Assembly (NCBI GenBank): GCA_024761205.1
Contig: JAMASS010000011.1
Coordinates: 1-64,000 of the forward strand
Direction: 5' to 3'
Source of the DNA: Limisphaerales bacterium
Lineage (GTDB): Bacteria; Verrucomicrobiota; Verrucomicrobiia; Limisphaerales; AAA164-E04
DNA: 64,000 nucleotides
Of this stretch, positions 25,709 to 34,880 are shown in pieces. The position numbers were made by a program, and so were the translations under genes. The notes beneath the pieces are model-generated. The model worked only from the letters and a program-made list of their open reading frames with translations, was not told where the DNA came from and searched no databases. Within the stretch, counting starts at the first letter, position 1, and each line of letters opens with the position of its first letter.

Positions 25709-27280
25709 CTACGGCGTCCGTTTCTTTCGTCGGTCATTTCGCTTTTCAGCGTTTAGGAACCGATTCACCGCATTGAGGTAGGCCTTGGCACTCGCCTCGA
25801 TAATGTCGGTGCTCGCGCCTTTACCGGTCACCAACTCGCCGTCGCCGAAGTCTGCTTTCACTGTCACCTCGCCCAGAGCATCCTTGCCCTGAGAAACCCC
25901 CCGCATAGAGAAGTCCTTCAACCGTCCGCGAGTTTCGGTCAACCGGTCGATCGCCTTGAGCGCGGCATCAACCGGTCCATCTCCCACCCCAGCATCTTGC
26001 AGGACCTTTTTCTTTTTGGAGCCTGCGCGGGCCAATCGAACGGTGGCAGTGGGCACCGTGGAGGATCCGCTCGAAACACTGATATAGTCCAGCGACCATG
26101 TCTCGGGCAGCATCGTAATGTGGCCTTCCACCAGTGCTGCCAAATCATCGTCGTAGACAAATTTCTTTTTGTCTCCGATCTCTTTGAAGCGCGCAAAAAT
26201 CGCGCTCACATCATCATCGGTCATCTTGAAGCCCAAGTGCTTCAAGCGGGAGGCAACCGCCGCCCGGCCACTGTGTTTTGTCAGCGGCAACTCGGTCTTG
26301 CCCCAACCAACCTGGAGAGGATCCACAATCTCGTAGGTCTCCCGCTTCTTCAAGATACCGTCCTGATGAATACCACTGCTGTGGGCAAAGGCATTCTCAC
26401 CCACGATGGCTTTGCTCCGCTGGACACTCAACCCGGACATCCTGGCAACAAGACGCGAGGACCGAACGATCTCCTTGGTGTTCACACCACACTTGAAGCC
26501 GCGATAGACATCCTTACGGGTATTCAACGCCATGGTGATTTCCTCAAGTGCCGCATTGCCGGCGCGCTCGCCAATTCCGTTCATGGTGCATTCCACCTGG
26601 CGGGCACCCGCGCGAATCGCCGCCAAGGAGTTGGCAACGGCCAGGCCCAGGTCGTTGTGGCAGTGCACACTAATCACCGCCTTACCGGACTGAAACTCGG
26701 GCACGGAATCGTAGAGGTGCCGAATCAATGCCTCGAACTCCACCGGCACCGCCCAGCCAACAGTATCGGGAATATTCACCGTCGTTGCACCGGCATCGAC
26801 CGATGCCTGGCACACCTTCGCCAGGAACTCCGGCTCGGTCCTCGACGCGTCCTCCGGCGAAAACTCAACATCATCCACGTACGACTTCGCATGCTTTACC
26901 CCCCTGACAGCCAAACGAACAATCTCGCTCTCCGCCTTCCCCAACTTGAACTCTCGATGGATTTTCGAGGTGGCCAAGAACACATGGATCCGACCACGTT
27001 TGCCGGCCGGTTTGACGGCGGCACCAGCCGCATCGATGTCCTCGGAAACACAGCGGGCCAGACCGGCGATCGTCGGTCCCTTGAGCTCGCGGGCAATGGT
27101 CTCGACCGCGGTAAAGTCCCCCTCGCTAATGACTGGAAATCCCGCCTCAATCACATCCACCTTGAGACGTTCCAGCTGGCGGGCCACCTCTAGTTTTTCA
27201 CGAAGATTCATTGAGGCCCCGGGACACTGCTCTCCATCGCGCAATGTGGTATCAAAGACGATAATGCGTTTATTCTTCAT
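25709..27280 (-). CDS. leuA: 2-isopropylmalate synthase
   Basis: 523 residues from the ATG at 27280 (MKNKRIIVFDTTLRDGEQ); a TTG 12 bp upstream is also in frame but less likely. LeuA condenses acetyl-CoA with 2-oxoisovalerate, the first step of leucine synthesis. The HMGL-like TIM barrel shows DTTLRDGEQCPGASM, the metal site HCHNDLG and the GIGERAGNAALEE motif. The C-terminal LeuA dimer domain (about 370-510) binds leucine for feedback inhibition. The other leu genes are not in the window. Upstream lies a leucine-rich leader ORF and attenuator hairpin, so expression is probably set by charged tRNA-Leu. Confidence 0.95.
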   Translation of the reverse strand: MKNKRIIVFDTTLRDGEQCPGASMNLREKLEVARQLERLKVDVIEAGFPVISEGDFTAVETIARELKGPTIAGLARCVSEDIDAAGAAVKPAGKRGRIHVFLATSKIHREFKLGKAESEIVRLAVRGVKHAKSYVDDVEFSPEDASRTEPEFLAKVCQASVDAGATTVNIPDTVGWAVPVEFEALIRHLYDSVPEFQSGKAVISVHCHNDLGLAVANSLAAIRAGARQVECTMNGIGERAGNAALEEITMALNTRKDVYRGFKCGVNTKEIVRSSRLVARMSGLSVQRSKAIVGENAFAHSSGIHQDGILKKRETYEIVDPLQVGWGKTELPLTKHSGRAAVASRLKHLGFKMTDDDVSAIFARFKEIGDKKKFVYDDDLAALVEGHITMLPETWSLDYISVSSGSSTVPTATVRLARAGSKKKKVLQDAGVGDGPVDAALKAIDRLTETRGRLKDFSMRGVSQGKDALGEVTVKADFGDGELVTGKGASTDIIEASAKAYLNAVNRFLNAEKRNDRRKKRTP

Positions 27281-27329
27281 CGATTCCGCCAATCATAGTT
27301 TTCGGTTTCCATCCACACGGTTGGTTGAC

Positions 27330-27367
27330 AAAATAAAACCCCACCGCCATCTCCGTGGCAGTGGGGT
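27330..27367 (-). terminator. leuA attenuator hairpin
   Basis: A 12-bp stem on the minus strand: ACCCCACTGCCA (27356-27367) pairs with TGGCGGTGGGGT (27338-27349), with only one G-U pair, a 6-nt loop (27350-27355) and TTTTATTTT directly after (27330-27338). It sits between the leader ORF and leuA. The 5' arm can instead pair with GGCAGTCGGG in the leader ORF (27394-27403; 9 of 10 bases), which would form an antiterminator. Confidence 0.85.
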
Positions 27368-27387
27368 CCTAAAAAGATCTTCCAAGA

Positions 27388-27462
27388 CTAGCACCCGACT
27401 GCCGGACTGCCAAGAAGCAGCCCGCTGATAAGCAGCAGTAGAATGTCTAGCGATTTCCGCAT
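27388..27462 (-). CDS. leuL: Leucine-rich leader peptide of leuA
   Basis: 24 codons, ATG at 27462, TAG at 27388-27390. Eight of 24 residues are Leu, in runs LLLL (codons 8-11) and LLL (15-17), plus two Ile. The stop is 20 bp before the attenuator stem. An in-frame ATG at 27480 could add MLVSVP. The end (GSPAVGC) also looks like a lipobox that stops right after Cys, so a tiny lipoprotein is the alternative. The position before a terminator upstream of leuA makes ribosome-stalling attenuation the better reading. I use the symbol leuL by analogy with known leu leaders. Confidence 0.75.
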   Translation of the reverse strand: MRKSLDILLLLISGLLLGSPAVGC

Positions 27463-28217
27463 CGGCACAGACACTAGCATTTTCGAATGCGCCGGGTCAA
27501 TGGAAATGTTCCCCTTCGAAATCACCAAAACTTTGCGAATTCCTGCAACAACCGTTACAAAAGATCATCCCTAAAAATGCTTAAGAGACTATTGAACATG
27601 AACGCTCCTTCATCAGCCAACGAGGACGTCAACCATCACACTTTTCTCAAAACCTCCGCCCCCGGTAAAGCCAGTGATTTGGCAGCAGACATCTCCAAAC
27701 ACTCACCGAGTTCATCCTGCCCGCTAACATCAATACTCACGAAAACCTCATGCTCGTCTCAGATATTGGCGCGCGCATTACCTTGGAGAATAAGAGAAAT
27801 GAAATCATCGCCCATCTCTGCAAATATCCTGAATGGCGCGAACTCGTTTCTTCACCCTCACAACGCCTGCTTTCATCAGGAAGGGAATATCCGTCGCCGA
27901 ATGGGTGGCTACCGGAAGAGTGACCAAGCTGCGTCGACTCTCGTAAGTCATTCCCACTTCAATACCAACAGACGGTGAGTCCGTTTCCAAGAAGGTGAGG
28001 TGAGACTCCGACGAGCCGCTCTTGCCTTACGGGGCCTAAAGGATCTGCGAGGTTCATTTCGCCAACTGTTGCCTTTTGGAATGGGATTCCATCCGCCTTC
28101 GCTTCGCTACAGAGGGCAGCGGTTCGTGAGACCCTCATCACGCTCAATCGGACACCCAACCAGCTCATCCCGCAATGAATTCGTGACTGTCTTGAACCAC
28201 CATGGCACACTCACTGC
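27463..28217. other. Intergenic region with one unrecognised coherent frame
   Basis: On the plus strand 27702-27923 reads LTEFILPANINTHENLMLVS and on to PEWRELVSSPSQRLLSSG before a stop. It looks like real coding sequence (perhaps the 3' end of a broken gene whose 5' part lies near 27600 in another frame), but I recognise no family. The rest up to larB holds nothing I can name. Confidence 0.4.
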
Positions 28218-28979
28218 GTGACCAGCGATGAAGCGCGTAAGCTCCTCGAATCTTTTAAAATAGGCCAGGCCTCGGAAAGCGACGTTCTGGCCCGATTTCA
28301 AGCGAGCCCCTTTGCTGAATTGGACTACGCGAAGGTAGACACTGGCCGATCTCAACGCCAGGGCTTCCCAGAAGTCATCCTCGGATCAGGCAAAGCCCCG
28401 AAACAGATTATCGGCATTGCCAGAGCGTTGCAGGAAGCCAATCAACCAGTGCTAGTCACGCGTGTGGACAAAGAAACCGTCACGCAATTCCGACAAGCCT
28501 TTCCCGAGAGCCAACACCATGAGCAAGCCCGTTGCCTTACCCTCGCCCGCCAACCGCCTCCCAAGAAGTCAGGTATGATCGCAATCGCAACCGGTGGTAC
28601 CAGCGATATCCCCATAGCAGAAGAAGCGGCCGTGACAGCCGATTTCATGGGAAATCAGGTGGAGAGAATTTATGATATTGGCGTCGCTTGCATCCATCGG
28701 GTCCTCGACCATATCCACGACTTGCGTCAAGCGAACGTTATCATTGTGGTGGCTGGAATGGAAGGAGCCTTGCCCAGCGTGGTGGCCGGCCTCGTCGACA
28801 AGCCCATCATCGCAGTCCCGACTAGCATCGGTTACGGCGCAAACTTTGGTGGTGTGGCCGCACTCCTCGGGATGCTCAATAGCTGCGGTAGCGGTGTCAC
28901 TGTGGTCAACATCGACAACGGATTCGGCGCCGCATTCTCAGCAAACCAAATCAATCGGCTTCAGAACCAGTCAACATGA
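28218..28979 (+). CDS. larB: Nickel-pincer cofactor biosynthesis protein LarB
   Basis: 253 residues from a GTG at 28218. LarB carboxylates and hydrolyses nicotinic acid adenine dinucleotide to start the nickel-pincer nucleotide used by lactate racemase LarA and relatives. The PurE-like core shows MIAIATGGTSDIPIAEEAAV, DIGVACIHRVLDH and VVAGMEGALPSVVAGLVDKP, all family landmarks. The N-terminal helix region has DTGRSQRQGFPEVILGSGK. The stop overlaps the larC start (ATGA, 28976-28979). No larA or larE is in the window. Confidence 0.93.
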   Translation: MTSDEARKLLESFKIGQASESDVLARFQASPFAELDYAKVDTGRSQRQGFPEVILGSGKAPKQIIGIARALQEANQPVLVTRVDKETVTQFRQAFPESQHHEQARCLTLARQPPPKKSGMIAIATGGTSDIPIAEEAAVTADFMGNQVERIYDIGVACIHRVLDHIHDLRQANVIIVVAGMEGALPSVVAGLVDKPIIAVPTSIGYGANFGGVAALLGMLNSCGSGVTVVNIDNGFGAAFSANQINRLQNQST

Positions 28980-30193
28980 GAACTCTTTACCTAGATGCCT
29001 TCAGCGGAATCAGCGGCGACATGTTTCTCGGTGCGATGATCGATCTCGGTATTTCCGAAGAAAGGCTAACTAGCGAACTCGCAAAACTCAGGCTTGAGGA
29101 ATACGATCTTCAGATCCGGCGCCAGCAGAAATTCAATATTAAGGGAGTCAAATTCGACGTCATACTTCGCACTCATTCACACGGCCGAAATTTCTCTCAG
29201 ATCAGAGCGCTCATCAACGAAAGCACGCTGTCTGATTGGGTCAAAGAAAACGCCATTGAGACATTCGCCCGTGTCGCCCGCGCCGAAGGCAAGGCCCATG
29301 GCATGCCACCAGATGAAGTTCATTTTCACGAAGTGGGCGCGGTCGATTCGATCATGGATATTGTCGGCGCCAGCATTGCGATCGATCTCCTCGATAGGCC
29401 CCGCGTCCAATCCTCGATGGTTGTCGAGGGCACAGGTTGGGTTCACTGCGCTCATGGCCGGTTCCCAGTGCCCACTATGGCTACGTTATCGATCTTGGGC
29501 GAACGCGGCGTCGCCGTCAGCCAATGCGACGAGCCCCACGAGCTCGTTACACCCACCGGTGCCGCCATTCTCGCGCAATTCGCAGAGTCATTCGGCCCTA
29601 TGAACCAACTGGTCGCTTCGAAGATCGGCTATGGTTTGGGAACCCGCGATCACAAATCTCGCCCCAACGTGCTCCGCGCAGTCATCGGAGAAGCATCCGC
29701 TCAATCAGCGGAGAGCCGCTGGGACACGGACACCATCGGCGTCGTTGAGTGCAACCTGGATGATCAGTCGCCTGAGATCCTTGGGTATACTTTCGAGCTG
29801 GCACTTCGAGAGGGCGCACTGGATGTGTTTCACAGCCCGATCCAAATGAAGAAACAACGCCTAGGCACGCTCTTCACCATCCTCTGCGAGCTCCCCGACA
29901 GCGAACGATTCGCTCGACTCATCCTCCGAGAAACCTCGGCATTTGGTGTCCGAACCTACGAGTCCAAAAGATTTAAACTGCGCCGATCTCAAGACACGGT
30001 TGAAACTCCCTACGGACCGGTTGCCGTCAAGATCGGGCGCCTGGAGGACAAAGTGATCAAAGTCTCACCGGAATATGAGGCCTGTAAGACCCTGGCCCAA
30101 CAGACCGGTGTGTCGATTCAGGAAATCTTCAAGGCAGTAGCCGCTGCCACCGCCAATCCAACTCAAAACGATTCTCCTTCAGATTCGACATAG
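28976..30193 (+). CDS. larC: Nickel-pincer cofactor nickel chelatase LarC
   Basis: 405 residues, one continuous frame (in some bacteria larC is split by a programmed frameshift). LarC inserts nickel into the pincer cofactor in a CTP-dependent reaction. It begins RTLYLDAFSGISGDMFLGAM and carries PPDEVHFHEVGAVDSIMDIV with metal-binding His residues; the second half has NLDDQSPEILGYTFELALRE and PIQMKKQRLGTLFTILC. It forms an operon with larB. The 3' end overlaps the convergent Rieske gene by 31 bp. Confidence 0.93.
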   Translation: MRTLYLDAFSGISGDMFLGAMIDLGISEERLTSELAKLRLEEYDLQIRRQQKFNIKGVKFDVILRTHSHGRNFSQIRALINESTLSDWVKENAIETFARVARAEGKAHGMPPDEVHFHEVGAVDSIMDIVGASIAIDLLDRPRVQSSMVVEGTGWVHCAHGRFPVPTMATLSILGERGVAVSQCDEPHELVTPTGAAILAQFAESFGPMNQLVASKIGYGLGTRDHKSRPNVLRAVIGEASAQSAESRWDTDTIGVVECNLDDQSPEILGYTFELALREGALDVFHSPIQMKKQRLGTLFTILCELPDSERFARLILRETSAFGVRTYESKRFKLRRSQDTVETPYGPVAVKIGRLEDKVIKVSPEYEACKTLAQQTGVSIQEIFKAVAAATANPTQNDSPSDST

Positions 30194-30510
30194 ATCTCTC
30201 CTTTGAGTTCCTCGAATTCGATCGGAAACAAGCGGGCTCCTTGACAGGGACCGCGTAGGCAGAGGCCGGAATCGGGTTCATAGATGGCTCCATGAGTTTG
30301 GCACACAAGATGCCGTCTGGCCTCGTCAAAGAAACGACCGTCATCATAGTCCAAGGAAAGAGGCAGATGCCGGCACTTGTTCTCGTAAGCAAATATCTCT
30401 CCCTGATAACGGATCAAAAAACCGTGAACGTAACGTCTGGCGCGGACGATTCGGAAAAGCACAGCCTGCCCCTCTTGAACAGCCGCAGTCTTGGAGATCT
30501 TCATTTTCAT
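30163..30510 (-). CDS. Rieske [2Fe-2S] domain protein
   Basis: 115 residues from the ATG at 30510; a TTG at 30534 is an alternative. The two cluster-binding boxes are CRH (NKCRHLPLSLD) and CQTH (HLVCQTHGAIYEPDSGLC), with the usual spacing and the following CxxGPCxGA. It is a stand-alone ferredoxin-like Rieske protein of the kind that supplies electrons to oxygenases or acts in nitrite reductase small subunits; no partner enzyme is adjacent. It converges with and overlaps larC at the 3' end. Confidence 0.88.
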   Translation of the reverse strand: MKMKISKTAAVQEGQAVLFRIVRARRYVHGFLIRYQGEIFAYENKCRHLPLSLDYDDGRFFDEARRHLVCQTHGAIYEPDSGLCLRGPCQGARLFPIEFEELKGEIYVESEGESF

Positions 30511-30772
30511 AGTGACGAATCTCGAAGCCTTCAAAAGTAGGGAGAGTCTCTGTCAAACCGCCGGTTCATAAAGTGGGACGGATCCCCAAGGATTTCGCCC
30601 TTCCCCCAATTCCCTGGAAAAGGAATCCGTCTCGCACAAGCCAGACTGCGGCTCGACAAAGTCTCGCCTCACCTTGACTCCAGGCTTGCAATAGCACCTG
30701 GCTTCGCTATTTTCGCGAGCTTGATTCTTCGAGCGTTTTTGGCAACAGACTTTTAGGCAACCCAGCAAGATT

Positions 30773-31330
30773 ATGGCAACTGGAAACGACATCCGCAAGG
30801 GCATGGCCATCAACTATAACGGTGAAATTAACATCATTCTGGATACCCAGCATCGCACCCCAGGTAACAAACGCGCCTTCGTCCAGGTGAGCCTTCGCAA
30901 TCTTCGGACCGGAAATTCCTCCGACGTCCGGTTCAGCTCGACCGAACGCGTTGAAGTCATCCCCTTAATCTCCAAGAAAATGGAGTTCAGCTACGTCGAT
31001 GGCACAGATTATGTTTTCTCCGACCCGGACACCTACGAAACCGTCCCCCTCAATCAGGATATCATCGGAGACGCCAAGAATTATTTGGTCGAAAACGAAA
31101 CCTGCACCGTCACCTTTGTTGAAGAACGGGCGGTCGCCATTGAATTACCCGCCAGTGTTACATTAACCGTCAAGGAAGCACCAGAAGGAATCAAAGGCGA
31201 CTCAACTAGTAACGTTCAAAAGACAATCACGCTCGAAACTGGGATCAACGTCCAAGCACCACTATTCATCAAGACGGGCGAAAGAATCCGAGTCGACACC
31301 CGAAGTGGAAAATACATGGAGCGAGCCTAA
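30773..31330 (+). CDS. efp: Translation elongation factor P
   Basis: 185 residues, three-domain length. EF-P binds ribosomes stalled on polyproline. The KOW-like N-domain starts MATGNDIRKGMAINYNGEIN; the OB domains carry VELPASVTLTVKEAPEGIKG-type text and the C-terminal TGERIRVDTRSGKYMERA signature. The loop that enters the peptidyl-transferase centre reads RTPGNKRAF, where most EF-Ps have PGK or PGR. So the tip residue is Asn (N32), not Lys or Arg. No EpmA or EarP modification gene is nearby. Identity is certain; activity with an Asn tip is a question. Confidence 0.95.
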   Translation: MATGNDIRKGMAINYNGEINIILDTQHRTPGNKRAFVQVSLRNLRTGNSSDVRFSSTERVEVIPLISKKMEFSYVDGTDYVFSDPDTYETVPLNQDIIGDAKNYLVENETCTVTFVEERAVAIELPASVTLTVKEAPEGIKGDSTSNVQKTITLETGINVQAPLFIKTGERIRVDTRSGKYMERA

Positions 31331-31490
31331 GCTCCAGTCACGACCCTGCAAGAGGCCAGAGTGGCGAAAAATCGTCGATCTCCAGGACCTTGCGGCATTT
31401 CACGGTGACACCTGGGGAGGTGTGGTTCTTCACCGCTTTCAATCTCACTGAGGAGACTCCAAGCGTCTGCTTCTGTCAAACCAACGAATC
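31331..31490. other. Short gap between convergent efp and sugar kinase
   Basis: The two genes end toward each other here. No convincing terminator hairpin with T-run was seen on either strand. Confidence 0.4.
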
Positions 31491-32543
31491 CTAGCGGTAA
31501 TAGGTCTTGTCCAACCTCGGTCGGGGGCGATATTTTTTAGCCAGCGCCTGGCACTCTTCCAGAGATACCACACCTCCCGTGCAAGTAGGGTCTGCCAGCG
31601 AAGCCGCAGCCGAGCAGACACCGGTAAACAAACTCTTCTGCAGGTCCCAACCCTCATGGATACCCATCAACACCCCGGCACAAAACGCATCGCCCGCCCC
31701 AGCGGAGCCCTTGATGTACTTGGCCGGCAGTTTTAGGGACGACTGCCAGACATCCACGCCATCCTTGGTACGTGCGAACGCACCCTCCGGGAAATGAATC
31801 ACAACAGTCTCGCGTATGCCCGCCTGAAGCAGTTCTCCCGCGGCATGCTTAATGGCCACCGCATCCAATTCATCATCACTGCCACGAACCTTAAAGCCGG
31901 TTGTCTTGCTGGCTTCCACTTCATTCAGGATACAATAGTCCGTGTACCTTAGCGCCGGTGTCACTACCTCCGAAAATCGATCGCTATCTTCGCTAACCAC
32001 ATCCACCGAAGTCTTCAGCCCCGCCCGTTGTGCTCGGGCCAGCAATGCCGCTGCGTTGGTCCCATACCTCTTGTCCGGCTGATCCATTGCATCCAGCAAC
32101 AACAAATATCCCAGATGGAAAAATCGTGCCTTGGATCGATCGAAATCCAACTTCTTTCCCGTCCACTCCGCATTAGCTCCTCGAAAATGAAAGAACGTGC
32201 GGCGACCGGAATCAATCTCCGTCATCACGTCGGTGTAAGATGTCGCAGCGTCTTTGCTGACTGTTAATTGTTTAGTATCAATCTTATGGCTCCTGCAGTG
32301 CCGAACGATTTCCTTTCCCAGCTCGTCCGCGCCTACTAATCCAGCGGCACTGAGCGGGAATTTTGCGCCTAACTTCGCTAGATTGATCAAGACATTATAT
32401 GGAGCCCCCCCAGTGCCGCGAGATTCGCTGCTAATATTCGACAAAGTCTCAGGGTGGGGAAACACATTGATCAGCTTGACTTGATCGATGATCCAATTGC
32501 CGCCCGCCAAGATCCCTCGACGAGTCGTTTTCTTCGTTTTCAT
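31491..32543 (-). CDS. PfkB-family sugar kinase
   Basis: 350 residues. The ribokinase-fold signatures are present: GGAPYNVLINLAKLGA near residue 47 and the C-terminal GSAGAGDAFCAGVLMG, with the catalytic Asp in AGDAF. It phosphorylates a carbohydrate or nucleoside hydroxyl with ATP; substrate not predictable. It lies 150 bp downstream of the EboF-like phosphatase on the same strand, so the two may be co-expressed. Start is the ATG at 32543 (MKTKKTTRRGILAGGNW). The gene has no sign of decay. Confidence 0.9.
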   Translation of the reverse strand: MKTKKTTRRGILAGGNWIIDQVKLINVFPHPETLSNISSESRGTGGAPYNVLINLAKLGAKFPLSAAGLVGADELGKEIVRHCRSHKIDTKQLTVSKDAATSYTDVMTEIDSGRRTFFHFRGANAEWTGKKLDFDRSKARFFHLGYLLLLDAMDQPDKRYGTNAAALLARAQRAGLKTSVDVVSEDSDRFSEVVTPALRYTDYCILNEVEASKTTGFKVRGSDDELDAVAIKHAAGELLQAGIRETVVIHFPEGAFARTKDGVDVWQSSLKLPAKYIKGSAGAGDAFCAGVLMGIHEGWDLQKSLFTGVCSAAASLADPTCTGGVVSLEECQALAKKYRPRPRLDKTYYR

Positions 32544-32693
32544 ACGCTCTAGCAGGCAAGTAGACAGCTACCACAACATTGATAGCTAAGGTCGACTACA
32601 GGCCTAATGTAACCTGCCCTTACGATGAGCCGATTTTCCAGGACATGCAACCCATGAACCTCACTGGAATTCCAATCCGGTCGGTCTTCAAAA

Positions 32694-34085
32694 TCAAGCC
32701 ATCATCCGAAGGAGAAGATCGAACACCTCGGTCGAGTCGATGGTTGAATCCTCATGACCCACATTCGGACCAATAATCACAGGGTATTCGTCAACATTCG
32801 TCGGGCAATTCCCATGCGAGCCTCTGACGAGTGAAGCATCGAGAGGGATGACATCCATCAGCATCCGGAAGCCCAGTTTCTTCCGCAGCAGACGCCAGAT
32901 AATCTTCAATTTTGGCAATCGGATCGCAGGATCCAGAAACAACTCCACCGGATCGTAGCCCGGTTTGCGATGGATATCGACGCAGCGAGCAAAGTCCGGC
33001 GCCAGCGCATCATCCAGCCAATAGTAATACGTAAACCAAGCTGTATCCTCAGCAACGGCAACCAAGTCCCCCGCACGCTCGTGCGCAATGCCCGCCTGTT
33101 GCTTCCCCTCTTCATCCAAAACCTCAGCAACACCATCGACTCTCTCCACCAATTGCCGCACTCCTCCCAAGAGCAACTTGTCGTTCACATAAATATGACA
33201 CACCTGGTGATCTGCCACACCAAAGACACGACTTTGGCCGCAATCCAACATCTCCAACCCCAGCTCCTCTTTAATCGTGATCCACCCCTGCTTTCGAAAC
33301 TCTCGATTAAGATGAATTGGCTGGCTTACCGAACTGATGCCATACTCAGAGAGTAACCAGACTTGGACATCGGCCGCGGCAAAGAAATCCAGCAAATCAC
33401 CCACAATAAAATCCAGCCGTTGATAATCACAATCGATTTCGGGATGATCCGGACCGAGCCGCTGTAGATTGTAGTCGAGATGCGGAAGATAGATCAGACT
33501 CAGATCCGGATGATAGCGAGACTCAACCCACTTCGCCGCCTCGGCAATCCAGCGCGACACGGCATCGGGCGGTCCTTGAGGTGACAACTGCCCCGCAGCA
33601 GGCCCCCAAAAGGTTGGAAAAGGAAACTCCCCCAAATCCTTCTTAATTTCCATTCGAATCTCGTATGGAAAGGAATAAATATCAAAGAACTTCCTGCCAT
33701 CCGCAGGATACACAGGGCGGGGGGTGATCGAGTAGTCGGCACTAGAGTACATATTGTACCACCAAAAGAGTTTGGCGCAGGTAAAGCCCTCACGCTTGCG
33801 TCGTATGACATCCCAAACCTTTTCCCCGTGAACCAGCGCGTTGGACTGCTTCCAAAACTGAACCTCCGCCAACTCGCGATGATACCAACCATTCGCAACA
33901 ATCCCATGAGACCCTGGAACCTTCCCGGTCAGGTAATTGCTCTGAGCAGTGCACGTAACGGCAGGAAATGCCGGTCGAACCGTTCTCAGCCCAGTCTGCT
34001 CGCTGTATTTGGCAATGCGCGGCGTGGCTTTCCCGATAGCGGCACCGCACAGCCCAACGGCATTGATAACCACAAGACGAGTCAT
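32694..34085 (-). CDS. Alkaline-phosphatase-superfamily protein, nucleotide pyrophosphatase/EboF-like
   Basis: 463 residues. A type I phosphodiesterase/nucleotide pyrophosphatase fold: FPAVTCTAQSNYLTGKVPGS near residue 39 contains the nucleophilic Thr and metal-binding surroundings; SLIYLPHLDYNLQRLGPDHP gives further metal ligands; WLLSEYGISSV and the late GSHGNCP complete the pattern. The overall form, cytosolic without signal peptide, resembles EboF of ebo clusters, and an EboC-like UbiA enzyme is in the window. The family is sure; the Ebo link is inference. Just upstream are remains of a sodium/solute symporter. Confidence 0.8.
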   Translation of the reverse strand: MTRLVVINAVGLCGAAIGKATPRIAKYSEQTGLRTVRPAFPAVTCTAQSNYLTGKVPGSHGIVANGWYHRELAEVQFWKQSNALVHGEKVWDVIRRKREGFTCAKLFWWYNMYSSADYSITPRPVYPADGRKFFDIYSFPYEIRMEIKKDLGEFPFPTFWGPAAGQLSPQGPPDAVSRWIAEAAKWVESRYHPDLSLIYLPHLDYNLQRLGPDHPEIDCDYQRLDFIVGDLLDFFAAADVQVWLLSEYGISSVSQPIHLNREFRKQGWITIKEELGLEMLDCGQSRVFGVADHQVCHIYVNDKLLLGGVRQLVERVDGVAEVLDEEGKQQAGIAHERAGDLVAVAEDTAWFTYYYWLDDALAPDFARCVDIHRKPGYDPVELFLDPAIRLPKLKIIWRLLRKKLGFRMLMDVIPLDASLVRGSHGNCPTNVDEYPVIIGPNVGHEDSTIDSTEVFDLLLRMMA

Positions 34086-34089
34086 AACA

Positions 34090-34860
34090 AGAAATGATGG
34101 GTTCGAATCAAATCAAGGGTGAGTCGAAAAAGAAACCACAAGCACTTAAGGGGATAAAAAGGATATGGAGGAACAACCAAGGTTTGAGCCATGTGCCAGG
34201 CTTGGTCAATGACAACCGGAGAATCAGGCAAAAGCACACAGCGATCAATGCGACCGGGTTTTTGGCCCATCGAGATATCTGCCCCAACAAAAAAATGCCC
34301 AACATGCCGCCACTGAAGACCCAGACAGGTCCCAATGAAGGATAGCCTGCGACAATCGGTGGAAAGAGTAGAGCGCCAACCAAACATTAAATCGTACATC
34401 GCGAATCCGGCTTCGCCGTGATGTAGCGCTGCACAAAACTTTGATCGATCCCAAAGTTCTGCAAGTTGATAAAGGCGCCACAAATCAAGATCATCCAAAA
34501 GTAGGTTCGGATAGACTCAAGTAAAAGGCCCCTAGGCTAAACTTGTTGTGATCTCAGGCAATCTTAAAGAGCTGCCCTTGTCCAGGCCGGCATTCCAAAC
34601 AGGAGCAAACCTGCACAAAGCACCTCGCCAACCGTCAGCATCACACTTTGAATCACACCGTCCAGATCGATTTCCCCGGAACGCTGAGCATGACCACTCT
34701 CATCAACAACAATACTGCAACACAATAGCGGCATTCCCTTCCCATATGGAGCCAACAAAAAACCACAATAGGTCATGAGTCCGCCACAAATATCAAACTT
34801 GGAATGGGAAGTCATGAAGGTCGTCTGCAGCAAGCCTCCACGACCGCAAATCAAGTCTGT
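34090..34860 (-). pseudogene. Sodium:solute symporter (SSS) remnant
   Basis: Upstream part: GVIQSVMLTVGEVLCAGLLL (34564-34878). Middle: [20 protein letters not shown] then [13 protein letters not shown], the diagnostic SSS motif (NxGxDQxxVQRYxTAKS). Then a stop, followed in another frame by GYPSLGPVWVFSGGMLGIFL. Order and wording match SSS transporters, but the gene is broken by stops and frameshifts and shorter than the usual 500 or more residues. Confidence 0.75.
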
Positions 34861-34880
34861 GAGTTTCTCCTGCTCCACTT

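Noticed and set aside
27388-27462. Tiny lipoprotein (lipobox-like AVGC at its end)
   Set aside because: The ORF stops immediately after Cys and is followed by an attenuator before leuA; leader-peptide function explains the Leu runs better. Kept as an alternative.
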